Assembly (NCBI GenBank): GCA_043815465.1 | Contig: JBDRIW010000052.1 | Span: 1-31,351 of the forward strand | Length of the DNA stretch: 31,351 bases | From: JBAZFF01 sp043815465 | GTDB lineage: Bacteria > Patescibacteriota > Minisyncoccia > Minisyncoccales > RBG-13-42-11 | Reading direction: 5' to 3' | Shown here: positions 15,626-22,171 of the stretch, one piece after another | How positions within the stretch are numbered: position 1 is the first letter of the stretch | Layout: the number at the start of each line of letters is the position of its first letter | The notes under the pieces: generated by a model | Told to the model about the DNA's origin: nothing | The model's input: the letters and a program-made list of their open reading frames with translations, nothing else | The model's database searches: none | Made by a program: the position numbers and the translations under genes

Positions 15626-15785
15626 AGTGAGGAGGTGCGGGTTTTATACCCTATGGACACATAGTTTTTGAAAAAGGAGATCACAGCGGCCGCCTAGTTA
15701 ATGTCCAACTGGACTTAGGTACTTAATCGATTTTTTTGGGAATTATTTCCTCCTCACTAAAGCAGAGGCTTTCAGCCTCTTCTTT
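15626..15785 (+). ncRNA. Structured small RNA (about 160 nt), family unknown
   Basis: AGTGAGGAGG at 15626-15635 pairs perfectly with CCTCCTCACT at 15749-15758 to close the RNA. Inside are GGGU/ACCC (15639-15651), CUAUG/CAUAG (15651-15664), the palindrome GCGGCCGC and a hairpin with GUCC-AACU-GGAC flanked by CCUA/UAGG. A second hairpin with a T-rich 3' arm follows as terminator. The region has its own near-consensus promoter. It does not match the tmRNA, RNase P, SRP or common riboswitch signatures I know. A riboswitch for the LOG-family gene downstream is possible, as is a trans-acting RNA. The 5' arm also contains a Shine-Dalgarno-like GAGGAGGTG. Confidence 0.65.
15759..15785 (+). terminator. 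Terminator hairpin of the structured RNA
   Basis: AGAGGCT at 15764-15770 and AGCCTCT at 15774-15780 form a 7-bp stem around TTC, extended past one mismatch by AAAG (15759-15762) with CTTT (15782-15785). The T-run is short, so efficiency is uncertain. Confidence 0.65.
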
Positions 15786-15815
15786 AGTTAGAAATATGTG
15801 TTAAAATTAAAATAT

Positions 15816-16376
15816 ATGGTATATAAAAACAAATTTAAAATAGCAGTTGCTGGAGCAGCAGAAGCCCATATTTGCTCAAAGGCAGCCACAAAATTAGCAG
15901 AAGAAGTTGGAAAAGAAATTGTTCGTCAGGGATGCATCTTAATTACAGGGGCTACAACAGGCATACCTCATTATGCAGCTATTGGAGCTAAAAAAGCTAA
16001 AGGATTATCTATAGGATTTTCTCCTGCAGCTACAGAGATAGCTCATGTTAAGAAATATAGGCTTCCTTACGATGCTTTTGATGTTATAGTTTATACTGGA
16101 TTTGGATATGCTGGTAGAAATCTATTAATGACTAGAGCAGCTGATGGAGTAATAGTTATATGTGGAAGGATGGGAACCTTAAATGAATTTACTATTGCTT
16201 TTGAAGATGAAAAACCAATAGGCGTTATGTCAGGATCTGGTGGAATAGCAGATGAATTAAATCAGATAGTTAAACGTCCCTTTAGGGGAAGGATGAATAT
16301 GATTTATTCTCCAGATCCCAAAGAATTAGTTAAGAAATTAATAAAATTAATTAAGAAAGAAAAAGGTCGTCTTTAA
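15816..16376 (+). CDS. LOG/SLOG Rossmann-fold protein (TIGR00725-like)
   Basis: A 186-aa Rossmann-fold protein of the LOG-like superfamily, which includes nucleotide phosphoribohydrolases and molybdenum cofactor carrier-like proteins. Family features are the N-terminal KIAVAGAA, the glycine-rich ITGATTGIPHYAAIGAKKAKG region, and AADGVIVICGRMGTLNEFTIAFEDEKPIGV, which holds the PGGxGTxxE-like loop in altered form (GRMGTLNE). The substrate cannot be told. I prefer ATG at 15816 to the GTG at 15798 because TGTTAAAAT (hexamer 15802-15807) is an extended -10 that would start the transcript next to this ATG, and KNKFKIAV then forms the first strand. Confidence 0.75.
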   Translation: MVYKNKFKIAVAGAAEAHICSKAATKLAEEVGKEIVRQGCILITGATTGIPHYAAIGAKKAKGLSIGFSPAATEIAHVKKYRLPYDAFDVIVYTGFGYAGRNLLMTRAADGVIVICGRMGTLNEFTIAFEDEKPIGVMSGSGGIADELNQIVKRPFRGRMNMIYSPDPKELVKKLIKLIKKEKGRL

Positions 16377-16391
16377 AATAAATATTTTAAT

Positions 16392-16652
16392 ATGGCAGAA
16401 AAAAAATTAAAAGAAATAGGCAAAATTATTCATTACTTTGACAATGTTGGAGTGGCAGTTGTTAGCTTATCTGATAAGTTAAAAGTAGGAGACACAATAA
16501 GAATAATTGGTGGAGAGAGTACTGACTTTAGTCAAAAGATTGATTCCATGGAGGTAGATCATGAAAAGATAAAACAAGGAAAGAAGGGAGATGAGATTGG
16601 AATGAAAATAAAAGAAAAGGTTAGAAGTGGATATAGGGTATATCTAGAGTAA
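16392..16652 (+). CDS. Translation elongation factor-like beta-barrel protein (EF-Tu domain 2-like)
   Basis: An 86-aa protein consisting only of a domain-2-type beta barrel, as found in translational GTPases (EIGKIIHYFDNVGVAVVSLS, KVGDTIRIIGG, SMEVDHEKIKQGKKGDEIGMKI). Stand-alone versions are widespread in archaea and CPR bacteria; their role is not established. No GTPase domain is present. It lies 15 bases after the LOG-family gene and is probably in the same transcript as the permease that follows. Confidence 0.75.
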   Translation: MAEKKLKEIGKIIHYFDNVGVAVVSLSDKLKVGDTIRIIGGESTDFSQKIDSMEVDHEKIKQGKKGDEIGMKIKEKVRSGYRVYLE

Positions 16653-16676
16653 ATAATTTAAACGAATAAGTTCAAA

Positions 16677-17819
16677 ATGTTAAGTTTTAGCAAAAACAGT
16701 GTTTTCGCTTTATTTATTTTTGTAGGAAGCACAGTAGGAGCAGGAATTTTTGGTATTCCTTATGTTGTTTCAAAGAGCGGAGTTATTCCCGCTATTTTTT
16801 ATTTTTTAATTTTAGGAGGGATAATGCTTCTTCTTAACTTATTTTTTGGAGAAATATTTTTAAGGACAAAAGAAAATTGTAGATTAGCCGGTTTATCTAG
16901 AAAATATTTAGGAAAAAATTATGGAAGACTTACTTCTTTTTCTGTTTTTGTAGGATTGATAGGGGCTTTATTGGCCTATATCATTTTAGGAGGGAAATTT
17001 TTAAGTATCTTATTGTCTTCTGTAATATTAGTTGATCCTTTTTATTGTAGTTTGTTTTTTGGATTAATATTGATTCCTTTTATTTTTAAGGGGGTAAAAG
17101 TGGTAGCTCCTTTGGAAATTTTTACGAATGCATGCTTTTTTATTATAATTTTTATTATTTTTATTTTAGGGTTTCCCAAGATAAATTTTCATAATTTTAC
17201 TTTGATTGAAATTCCTAATATTTTACTTCCTTATGGAGTAATATTATTTTCTTTGGCAGGGATGTCAGCAATTCCAGAAGCAGAAGCTCTTTTAAAAACT
17301 ACAAAAGAAAAGAAGAGCCTTAAAAAAATTATCATTACATCTTTTGTTGCAATGGTTTTTTTATATGCTTTTTTTACCTTTATAATTGTAGGAATAAGCG
17401 GAAAAGATACTTCTGTTGATGTTTTTCAAGGGTTAATTCCTTTTTTGGGCCCAGAGATAATTTTTATTGGATCTTTAGCTGCGTTTATTACTTTGGCAGA
17501 TTCTTTTTTAGTAATTGCTATTTGTTTAAGAAATAGTTTGGTTTGTGATCAAAAAATGCCAAAATTATTAGCTAATTCCTTGGTAACTTTTTTGCCAATA
17601 ATTTTATTTTTAATAGGGTTAAGAGGATTTATTGAAGTTATAGGATTTTTAGGGACACTGATTGGGGCTGTAGAGGGGGTAATAATTATTTTATTATTTA
17701 GAAAAGCTAAAGAATTGGGAAATCATCAACCAGAATATACGATAAATGTCCCTAAGATAGTACTTTTCTTATGTGCAGTATTTTTAATTTTAGGGGCAGT
17801 TATCCAATTTGTCTTATGA
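16677..17819 (+). CDS. Amino acid permease (aromatic amino acid / AAAP-type)
   Basis: A 380-aa integral membrane protein with about 11 hydrophobic helices. The first helix has the amino-acid transporter signature FVGSTVGAGIFGIPYVVSKS, where GAGIFGIP is the unwound substrate-binding segment. Similar proteins are annotated as tryptophan/tyrosine permeases. This fits an organism that takes up amino acids instead of making them; the exact substrate is unknown. The stop codon overlaps the ATG of the next gene (ATGA at 17816-17819), so the two are probably translationally coupled. Confidence 0.8.
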   Translation: MLSFSKNSVFALFIFVGSTVGAGIFGIPYVVSKSGVIPAIFYFLILGGIMLLLNLFFGEIFLRTKENCRLAGLSRKYLGKNYGRLTSFSVFVGLIGALLAYIILGGKFLSILLSSVILVDPFYCSLFFGLILIPFIFKGVKVVAPLEIFTNACFFIIIFIIFILGFPKINFHNFTLIEIPNILLPYGVILFSLAGMSAIPEAEALLKTTKEKKSLKKIIITSFVAMVFLYAFFTFIIVGISGKDTSVDVFQGLIPFLGPEIIFIGSLAAFITLADSFLVIAICLRNSLVCDQKMPKLLANSLVTFLPIILFLIGLRGFIEVIGFLGTLIGAVEGVIIILLFRKAKELGNHQPEYTINVPKIVLFLCAVFLILGAVIQFVL

Positions 17820-19063
17820 AATTTGTAGCAGACTTTCATATACATTCTAAATATTCCAGAGCTACTTCTAAGAATATGGATTTAGAAAGTTTAGATAAAT
17901 GGGCCAAAATAAAAGGAATAAAAGTTTTAGGAACAGGAGATTTTACTCATCCAGGATGGTTAGCTAATTTAAAAGAAAAATTAAAACCAGCAGAACCTGG
18001 TTTGTTTAAATTAAAAAACAATGATCAGGGCGCGCGGTTTTTTCTAACTTCTGAAATAAGTTGTATTTATTCTAAAAATGGGAAAGTTAGAAAAATACAT
18101 ATAATAGTTTTTGCTCCTTCCTTTAAAGCGGTAGAAAAAATAAATACTAAACTAAATAAGATTGGTAATTTAAAGGCAGATGGCAGACCTATCTTGGGGT
18201 TGGACGCCAAAGAATTAGCTAAAATTGTCCTAGAAGCAGATCCAGATTGTATGGTTATTCCTGCTCACGTTTGGACTCCTTGGTTTTCTCTTTTTGGATC
18301 AAAATCAGGGTTTAATTCTATAGAAGAATGTTTTGAAGAATATTCTAAATATATTTATGTTATGGAGACTGGTCTTTCTTCTGATCCGGCTATGAATTGG
18401 AGAATATCTTTTTTAGATAGAATAACCTTTATTTCAAACAGTGACTGTCATTCCCCCCAAAAAATTGGGAGAGAAGCAAATGTATTTGATACAGAATTAA
18501 GCTATGGAGCCATTACAGAAGCTTTAAAAATAAAAGATTCTAAAAAGTTTTTATACACTGTAGAATTTTATCCAGAAGAAGGAAAGTATCATTTTGACGG
18601 CCATAGGAATTGTGATGTTGTTTTATCTCCTAAAGAAACTAAAAAATATGGAGGACTTTGCCCTGTTTGTGGTAAACCGTTAACGGTAGGTGTTTTAAAT
18701 AGAGTAGAAGAATTAGCTGATAGAAAAGAAGGTTTCATTCCTTCAAATCATATTCCATTCAAGAGTCTAGTCCCCTTAAATGAAATAATATCAGATGTTA
18801 TCGGTGTCGGAACGGCTTCGAAAGCAGTGGGAATAGAATATGATAATCTAATTAATAAGCTTGGTTCAGAATTTGAAATTTTATTAAAAACCAAAGAAAG
18901 TTTCTTAAAGGAAGTGACTAGGCCAGAAATAGCGGAAGGGATAATTAAGGCTAGAGATGGGAAAGTTACTAAAACTCCTGGGTATGATGGTGTTTTCGGG
19001 AGAATAAGTGTTTCTTCAATAAAAGAAAAGAAAATCTCTATAAATCAGAAAACATTGTTTTAA
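17816..19063 (+). CDS. Endonuclease Q-like PHP-domain nuclease
   Basis: A 415-aa protein resembling EndoQ, a repair nuclease known best from Thermococcales that cuts 5' to deaminated bases and abasic sites. The PHP metal motifs are DFHIHSKYSRATS near residues 5-17, GTGDFTHPGW near 40-49, IPAHVWTPW, METGLSSDPAMNWR and FISNSDCHSP. A zinc site follows with NCDVV and CPVC, then the conserved GVLNRVEELADR. No helicase motifs are present although such genes are often named UvrD-like. I start at ATG 17816 because KFVADFHIHS is the family N-terminus; an upstream in-frame ATG at 17771 lies within the permease. Confidence 0.83.
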   Translation: MKFVADFHIHSKYSRATSKNMDLESLDKWAKIKGIKVLGTGDFTHPGWLANLKEKLKPAEPGLFKLKNNDQGARFFLTSEISCIYSKNGKVRKIHIIVFAPSFKAVEKINTKLNKIGNLKADGRPILGLDAKELAKIVLEADPDCMVIPAHVWTPWFSLFGSKSGFNSIEECFEEYSKYIYVMETGLSSDPAMNWRISFLDRITFISNSDCHSPQKIGREANVFDTELSYGAITEALKIKDSKKFLYTVEFYPEEGKYHFDGHRNCDVVLSPKETKKYGGLCPVCGKPLTVGVLNRVEELADRKEGFIPSNHIPFKSLVPLNEIISDVIGVGTASKAVGIEYDNLINKLGSEFEILLKTKESFLKEVTRPEIAEGIIKARDGKVTKTPGYDGVFGRISVSSIKEKKISINQKTLF

Positions 19064-19076
19064 ATCTATATATAAA

Positions 19077-19113
19077 AAATCCCCATTAGCCTATTTTGAC
19101 AAAGTGGGGATTT
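19077..19113 (-). terminator. Terminator of the small gene at 19112-19339
   Basis: AAATCCCCA at 19077-19085 and TGGGGATTT at 19105-19113 form a 9-bp stem with a 19-base loop. Read on the minus strand, the stem is followed by a T-run. It overlaps the stop codon of the minus-strand gene and may also work for the convergent EndoQ-like gene. Confidence 0.75.
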
Positions 19114-19339
19114 AGGGGTACTCAATATCTGACATCCTAAGCCTTAATGCTTCGTCCCCCCAGACTATAAGAAGTATTTCTTTTCCACTAAAAGGACAAC
19201 TTATGTCGTAAACTTTTTTTCCTCTTTCAAAAAAGGAGCTTTCTAACAAGTCATTTACCACCTCTCTTGGTATTTCTGTGGCAAATTTACGCCAATTTAT
19301 TGGAAGTTCTTTAATTCCTGGAAGATTATTTTCATTCAT
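19112..19339 (-). CDS. Small protein of unknown function, 75 aa
   Basis: Not recognised. The protein begins MNENNLPGIKELPINWRKF and contains two Cys-free halves apart from one Cys in YDISCPFSGKEILLIVWGDE. No signal peptide or membrane helix is seen. The ATG at 19339 is chosen because a strong GAGGAGG lies seven bases upstream; the longer frame up to 19417 would add an unlikely hydrophobic leader. It has its own TTGACA promoter (19380-19408) and a terminator, so it is a well-defined independent gene despite its size. Confidence 0.7.
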   Translation of the reverse strand: MNENNLPGIKELPINWRKFATEIPREVVNDLLESSFFERGKKVYDISCPFSGKEILLIVWGDEALRLRMSDIEYP

Positions 19340-19379
19340 TACGTGGCCTCCTCTATGATAAATCAAAACAGCTAATATA

Positions 19380-19408
19380 TTAATAAGGGAAATAATCTTA
19401 TTTGTCAA
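19380..19408 (-). promoter_or_regulatory. Promoter of the small gene, embedded in the end of ispG
   Basis: On the minus strand, TTGACA (19408-19403), a 17-base spacer and TATTAA (19385-19380). The -35 box is formed by the last codons of ispG. Confidence 0.6.
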
Positions 19409-20453
19409 TTTTAGCAATTTCTTTTTTGAACTCTTTTAAAATTTTTAATTTTTTCCCTCTTTTAATTATTTTTCCATTTTTCATTAATAAGGTTAAAGAA
19501 TTTCCACTTCCTACAATAGCTAAAGCAGATTCTTTTCCTTCTCCCAGCCCATTAACCGTGCATCCCATAACAGAAATTTTCACTGATTTTTTAGTTAAAG
19601 CAGTTAGCTTTTCTATCTCTTTAGCAATTTTAATAACATCTATTTTTGCCCTAGAGCAAGTTGGACAACTTACTATTTTTACACCCTTTTCTCTTAATTC
19701 TAAACTTTTTAATATTTCCCAGGCAACAGATACTTCTTTCACAGGATCTGCGCTCAAAGAAACTCTAATAGTGTCTCCAATTCCTTTTAATAGCAGATAT
19801 CCGATTCCAATAGAAGATTTTATTGTTCCCGAGAAATCAGTACCAGCTTCAGTTATTCCTAAATGAATTGGATAGTTAGTTTTTTTAGATAATAGTTCGT
19901 GAGCTTTTACGGTTCTTAATACATCTGGTGCTTTTAAAGAAATGACTAGGTTTTTAAACCCCAATTTTTCTATTGATTTTATACTTCTCATAGCAGATTT
20001 TACCATCATTTCTGCAGTAGCTTTTTTTCTTTCCCCTAGTATGTCTTTTTCTAAGGATCCGCTATTGATACCTATTCTTATTGATATATTTTTCTTTTTT
20101 GCTAAATCAACTATTTCTTTTAAAGCTTTTTTAGGAAAATTTCCTGGATTTATTCTTATCTTATCTGCGCCTTGTTTTATTGATTCTAGTGCTAATTTGT
20201 CTGAAAAATGAATATCTGCCACTAATGGAATGTTTATTTGTTTTTTTATTTCTTTTATGGCTTGAGCTGATTTTAAATCAGGTATACCTACTCTTATTAT
20301 TTCACATCCGGCATTTTCTAATTCTCTTATTTGTTTTATTGTTTTTTTTATATCCCAAGTATGGGTATTCGTCATAGATTGAATGCGAATAGGTAGCCCT
20401 CCCCCAATCTTTATTTTTCCTATTTTAATTATTTTTGTTTTCTGTTTAACCAT
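19398..20453 (-). CDS. ispG: 4-hydroxy-3-methylbut-2-en-1-yl diphosphate synthase (IspG/GcpE)
   Basis: IspG is the [4Fe-4S] enzyme that converts methylerythritol cyclodiphosphate to HMBPP in the MEP isoprenoid pathway. The 351-aa protein has the TIM-barrel part (GGGLPIRIQSMTNTHTWD, GCEIIRVGIPD, LVADIHFSDKLA, KIRINPGNF) and the C-terminal Fe-S part with CPTCSRAKID, MGCTVNGLGEG and a conserved Glu. I place the start at ATG 20453; a TTG at 20477 in the same frame would add eight residues without family support. It overlaps the 3' end of ispH by 25 bases, so both enzymes of the last two MEP steps are made together. Confidence 0.93.
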   Translation of the reverse strand: MVKQKTKIIKIGKIKIGGGLPIRIQSMTNTHTWDIKKTIKQIRELENAGCEIIRVGIPDLKSAQAIKEIKKQINIPLVADIHFSDKLALESIKQGADKIRINPGNFPKKALKEIVDLAKKKNISIRIGINSGSLEKDILGERKKATAEMMVKSAMRSIKSIEKLGFKNLVISLKAPDVLRTVKAHELLSKKTNYPIHLGITEAGTDFSGTIKSSIGIGYLLLKGIGDTIRVSLSADPVKEVSVAWEILKSLELREKGVKIVSCPTCSRAKIDVIKIAKEIEKLTALTKKSVKISVMGCTVNGLGEGKESALAIVGSGNSLTLLMKNGKIIKRGKKLKILKEFKKEIAKIDK

Positions 20454-21262
20454 TGTATTGTTTCTTTTATTTCCCAATTTGGAGTTGAAGCTCCAGAGGC
20501 TATTCCTAAAATTTTAATCTTAGATAATTTTTTTCTATTTAATTCTTTATAAGTATTTACAAAGAAAAAAGGTTTTTTTGTTTTTTTAGCTATATTTACT
20601 AATCTTTTTGTATTAGCAGAAGTTTTTGATCCCATTATCAATATTCCATCTGTTTTTTTTGATATTGTTTTTAATTCTTTTTGTCTAATTTTAACTTCTG
20701 GGCAAATAGTATTTATATATTTTATATTTTTAGAGTGCTTCTTGAGAACTTTTAGAATTAAATTAACATTTTCTAAACTTTGTGTTGTTTGAGCAATTAC
20801 CCCTATTTTTTTAAAGTCTGGAATTTTTTCAGCTTCTATTTCATTTTCTATAATAATAGCTTTATTTTTTGCATATCCTTTAATTCCCCTTGTTTCAGAG
20901 TGTTTTTTATCTCCAATAATAATAACTTGGTATCCTTGTTCAAGCAATTTTTTAGAAATTAATTGAACCCTCTTTACGAGAGGGCAAGTAGCATCTTTGA
21001 TTATTATTTTATTATCTAATTTAAACTTAAGGGGAGGAATTCCGTGAGCTTGGATTATTAGAGTTCCTGGTTTAGCTTTTTTAATATCTTTAATAAATTT
21101 AACTTTTAGTTTTTTAAATTTATTAATAACTTCTTCGTTATGAACAATGCTTCCCAAAAACTGAATAGGTCTTTTATCTTTTTTTATACTCTCTTCTGCC
21201 ATCAATATGGCTCTTTCAACCCCAGAACAGAATCCTATGTTTTTAGATATAATAGTTTTCAT
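20429..21262 (-). CDS. ispH: 4-hydroxy-3-methylbut-2-enyl diphosphate reductase (IspH/LytB)
   Basis: IspH is the [4Fe-4S] reductase that makes IPP and DMAPP from HMBPP. The 277-aa protein shows the three cluster cysteines in GFCSGVERAI (C12), ATCPLVKRV and NTICPEVKIRQKEL, and substrate-site motifs such as QAHGIPP, GDKKHSETRG, AQTTQS and GSKTSANTKRL. It is the first protein gene downstream of tRNA-His, 14 bases from its 3' end, and is probably on the same transcript, with the mRNA 5' end made by tRNA 3' processing. Confidence 0.95.
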   Translation of the reverse strand: MKTIISKNIGFCSGVERAILMAEESIKKDKRPIQFLGSIVHNEEVINKFKKLKVKFIKDIKKAKPGTLIIQAHGIPPLKFKLDNKIIIKDATCPLVKRVQLISKKLLEQGYQVIIIGDKKHSETRGIKGYAKNKAIIIENEIEAEKIPDFKKIGVIAQTTQSLENVNLILKVLKKHSKNIKYINTICPEVKIRQKELKTISKKTDGILIMGSKTSANTKRLVNIAKKTKKPFFFVNTYKELNRKKLSKIKILGIASGASTPNWEIKETIQWLNRKQK

Positions 21263-21276
21263 TTTTTAAATAAATG

Positions 21277-21349
21277 GGTGAGCGAGGAGATTCGAACTCC
21301 CGCTAAGAGTTCCACAAACTCTTGTGCTAACCACTACACTACGCCCACC
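21277..21349 (-). tRNA. tRNA-His (anticodon GUG)
   Basis: The minus strand folds into a full cloverleaf: acceptor GUGGGCG/CGCUCAC (one G-U), D stem GUGU/GCAC, anticodon stem AGAGU/ACUCU with loop UUGUGGA giving anticodon GUG, T stem GGGAG/CUCCU with loop UUCGAAU. The extra G at position -1 (21349) opposite C73 is encoded, the identity element for histidyl-tRNA synthetase. The 3' CCA is not encoded in full (sequence continues CAT), so it must be added by the CCA enzyme. Confidence 0.97.
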
Positions 21350-21361
21350 ATGAACAGCTAT

Positions 21362-21390
21362 ACTATACATAAAAAGAGACTTTTTAGCAA
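21362..21390 (-). promoter_or_regulatory. Promoter of the tRNA-His/ispH/ispG unit
   Basis: On the minus strand, TTGCTA (21390-21385), a 17-base spacer and TATAGT (21367-21362), ending about 13 bases before the tRNA 5' end. Confidence 0.65.
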
Positions 21391-21404
21391 TGTTGTTTTG
21401 GGGG

Positions 21405-21432
21405 TTGACATGATTTCTTATGGTTCTATACT
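21405..21432 (+). promoter_or_regulatory. Promoter of the greA leader
   Basis: TTGACA at 21405-21410, a 16-base spacer and TATACT at 21427-21432. It diverges from the tRNA-His promoter. Transcription would begin near 21439, 12 bases before the leader-peptide ATG. Confidence 0.65.
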
Positions 21433-21450
21433 AAAATATAGTTTAAAGTA

Positions 21451-21552
21451 ATGAAAAGCTTAACCAGAGAACAATTAAATAGAATCTGCTTAACCCCTAA
21501 ATTGGCTTATGCAATTATTGTTTTTGGTTCAGTTAAAATGTTTAAACGATAA
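21451..21552 (+). CDS. Putative 33-aa leader peptide upstream of greA
   Basis: ATG at 21451 opens a 33-codon frame (MKSLTREQLNRICLTPKLAY and 13 further residues) ending TAA at 21550-21552. The stop codon is immediately followed by the 5' arm of the long hairpin at 21553. No run of a regulatory codon is evident. It has no strong Shine-Dalgarno but sits close to the predicted transcription start. The arrangement is that of an attenuation leader peptide; the peptide itself may have no function. Confidence 0.45.
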   Translation: MKSLTREQLNRICLTPKLAYAIIVFGSVKMFKR

Positions 21553-21610
21553 GGGGGTTAAATAAAATTATTAAACAAAGTTATTTAGCCCCCACCAAAT
21601 GGGGGCTTTT
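21553..21610 (+). promoter_or_regulatory. Alternative hairpins (antiterminator/terminator) in the greA leader
   Basis: Stem A pairs 21553-21565 (GGGGGTTAAATAA) with 21581-21593 (TTATTTAGCCCCC), 13 bp with one G-U. Stem B pairs GCCCCC at 21588-21593 with GGGGGC at 21601-21606 and is followed by TTTT, a short intrinsic terminator. Both use the same GCCCCC, so they exclude each other. A ribosome stopping at the leader-peptide TAA (21550-21552) would cover the 5' arm of stem A and favour stem B. Confidence 0.65.
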
Positions 21611-21616
21611 GAAAAC

Positions 21617-22096
21617 ATGACAGAAGAAAAAAAGTTTTATCTAACTAAAGAAGGACTTAAGAAGCTTGAAAGAGAGCATGAAAATTTGATCGAGCTAAAA
21701 TTAGCAAAAACGAAGGGAGAAGAATCTCCAAAGATTTTAGAGTCTGAAGATTTAAATCCTGAGTATTTAGCCTTTCAGGAAGATATAAGCTTTTTGGAAT
21801 CAAGAATAACTGAAATAGATCATGTTCTTAAGAATAAAGTGTTGATTAAGTCTCCTAGGGGGGAAGAAAAGAAAAAAATTGGCTTAGGAGCTACAATATT
21901 AATAGATGTTCGTGGACAAAAAGATGAATTTACTTTAGTTGGGTCTCTGGAAGCTAATCCCTCTTTAGGTATGATTTCTGATGAATCGCCTGTTGGAAAA
22001 GCTCTTTTGGGACACAAAGTTGGAGAAATGGTAGTAGTTTCTTCTCCAGTTAAAACTGTATATAAAATTAAAAAGATAAAATATAATATTTCTTAA
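21617..22096 (+). CDS. greA: Transcription elongation factor GreA
   Basis: GreA rescues backtracked RNA polymerase by stimulating transcript cleavage through its coiled-coil tip. The 159-aa protein matches the family length: an N-terminal coiled coil begins FYLTKEGLKKLEREHENL and includes NPEYLAFQEDISFLESRI, with the acidic tip around SEDLN; the C-terminal FKBP-like domain has IGLGATILIDVRG, ISDESPVGKALLGHKVGE and VVVSSPVKTVYKIKKI. The tip carries ESEDLN where the usual motif is DLSENAEY, slightly different. I start at ATG 21617 because the upstream ATG at 21599 lies inside the terminator-like hairpin. Confidence 0.9.
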   Translation: MTEEKKFYLTKEGLKKLEREHENLIELKLAKTKGEESPKILESEDLNPEYLAFQEDISFLESRITEIDHVLKNKVLIKSPRGEEKKKIGLGATILIDVRGQKDEFTLVGSLEANPSLGMISDESPVGKALLGHKVGEMVVVSSPVKTVYKIKKIKYNIS

Positions 22097-22112
22097 AATA
22101 TTAATAATATTG

Positions 22113-22137
22113 AAAAGAGGGTTCCCCCCTCTTTTTA
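22113..22137 (+). terminator. Terminator of greA
   Basis: AAAAGAGGG at 22113-22121 pairs with CCCTCTTTT at 22127-22135 around a 5-base loop and ends in a T-run. Confidence 0.88.
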
Positions 22138-22171
22138 AGTTAATGATTAATGTGTTAAATTAGACAAAGAT

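Noticed and set aside
15626..15760. Lysine riboswitch or 6S RNA
   Set aside because: Short stretches (GAGGUGCG, GGAGA) resemble the lysine riboswitch but the ordered helices and core are absent; the 6S central bubble could not be shown.
17771..17815. Longer start for the EndoQ-like gene
   Set aside because: The extra 15 residues lie in the permease gene and do not match the family N-terminus, while ATG 17816 gives the usual start.
19942..20377. Plus-strand open frames opposite ispG, with similar ones opposite pilB, uvrB and infC
   Set aside because: They are low-complexity hydrophobic mirror frames of strongly supported genes, without ribosome sites or homology.
21599..21616. Upstream ATG for greA
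   Set aside because: It lies in the terminator-like hairpin and would add six residues absent from GreA proteins.
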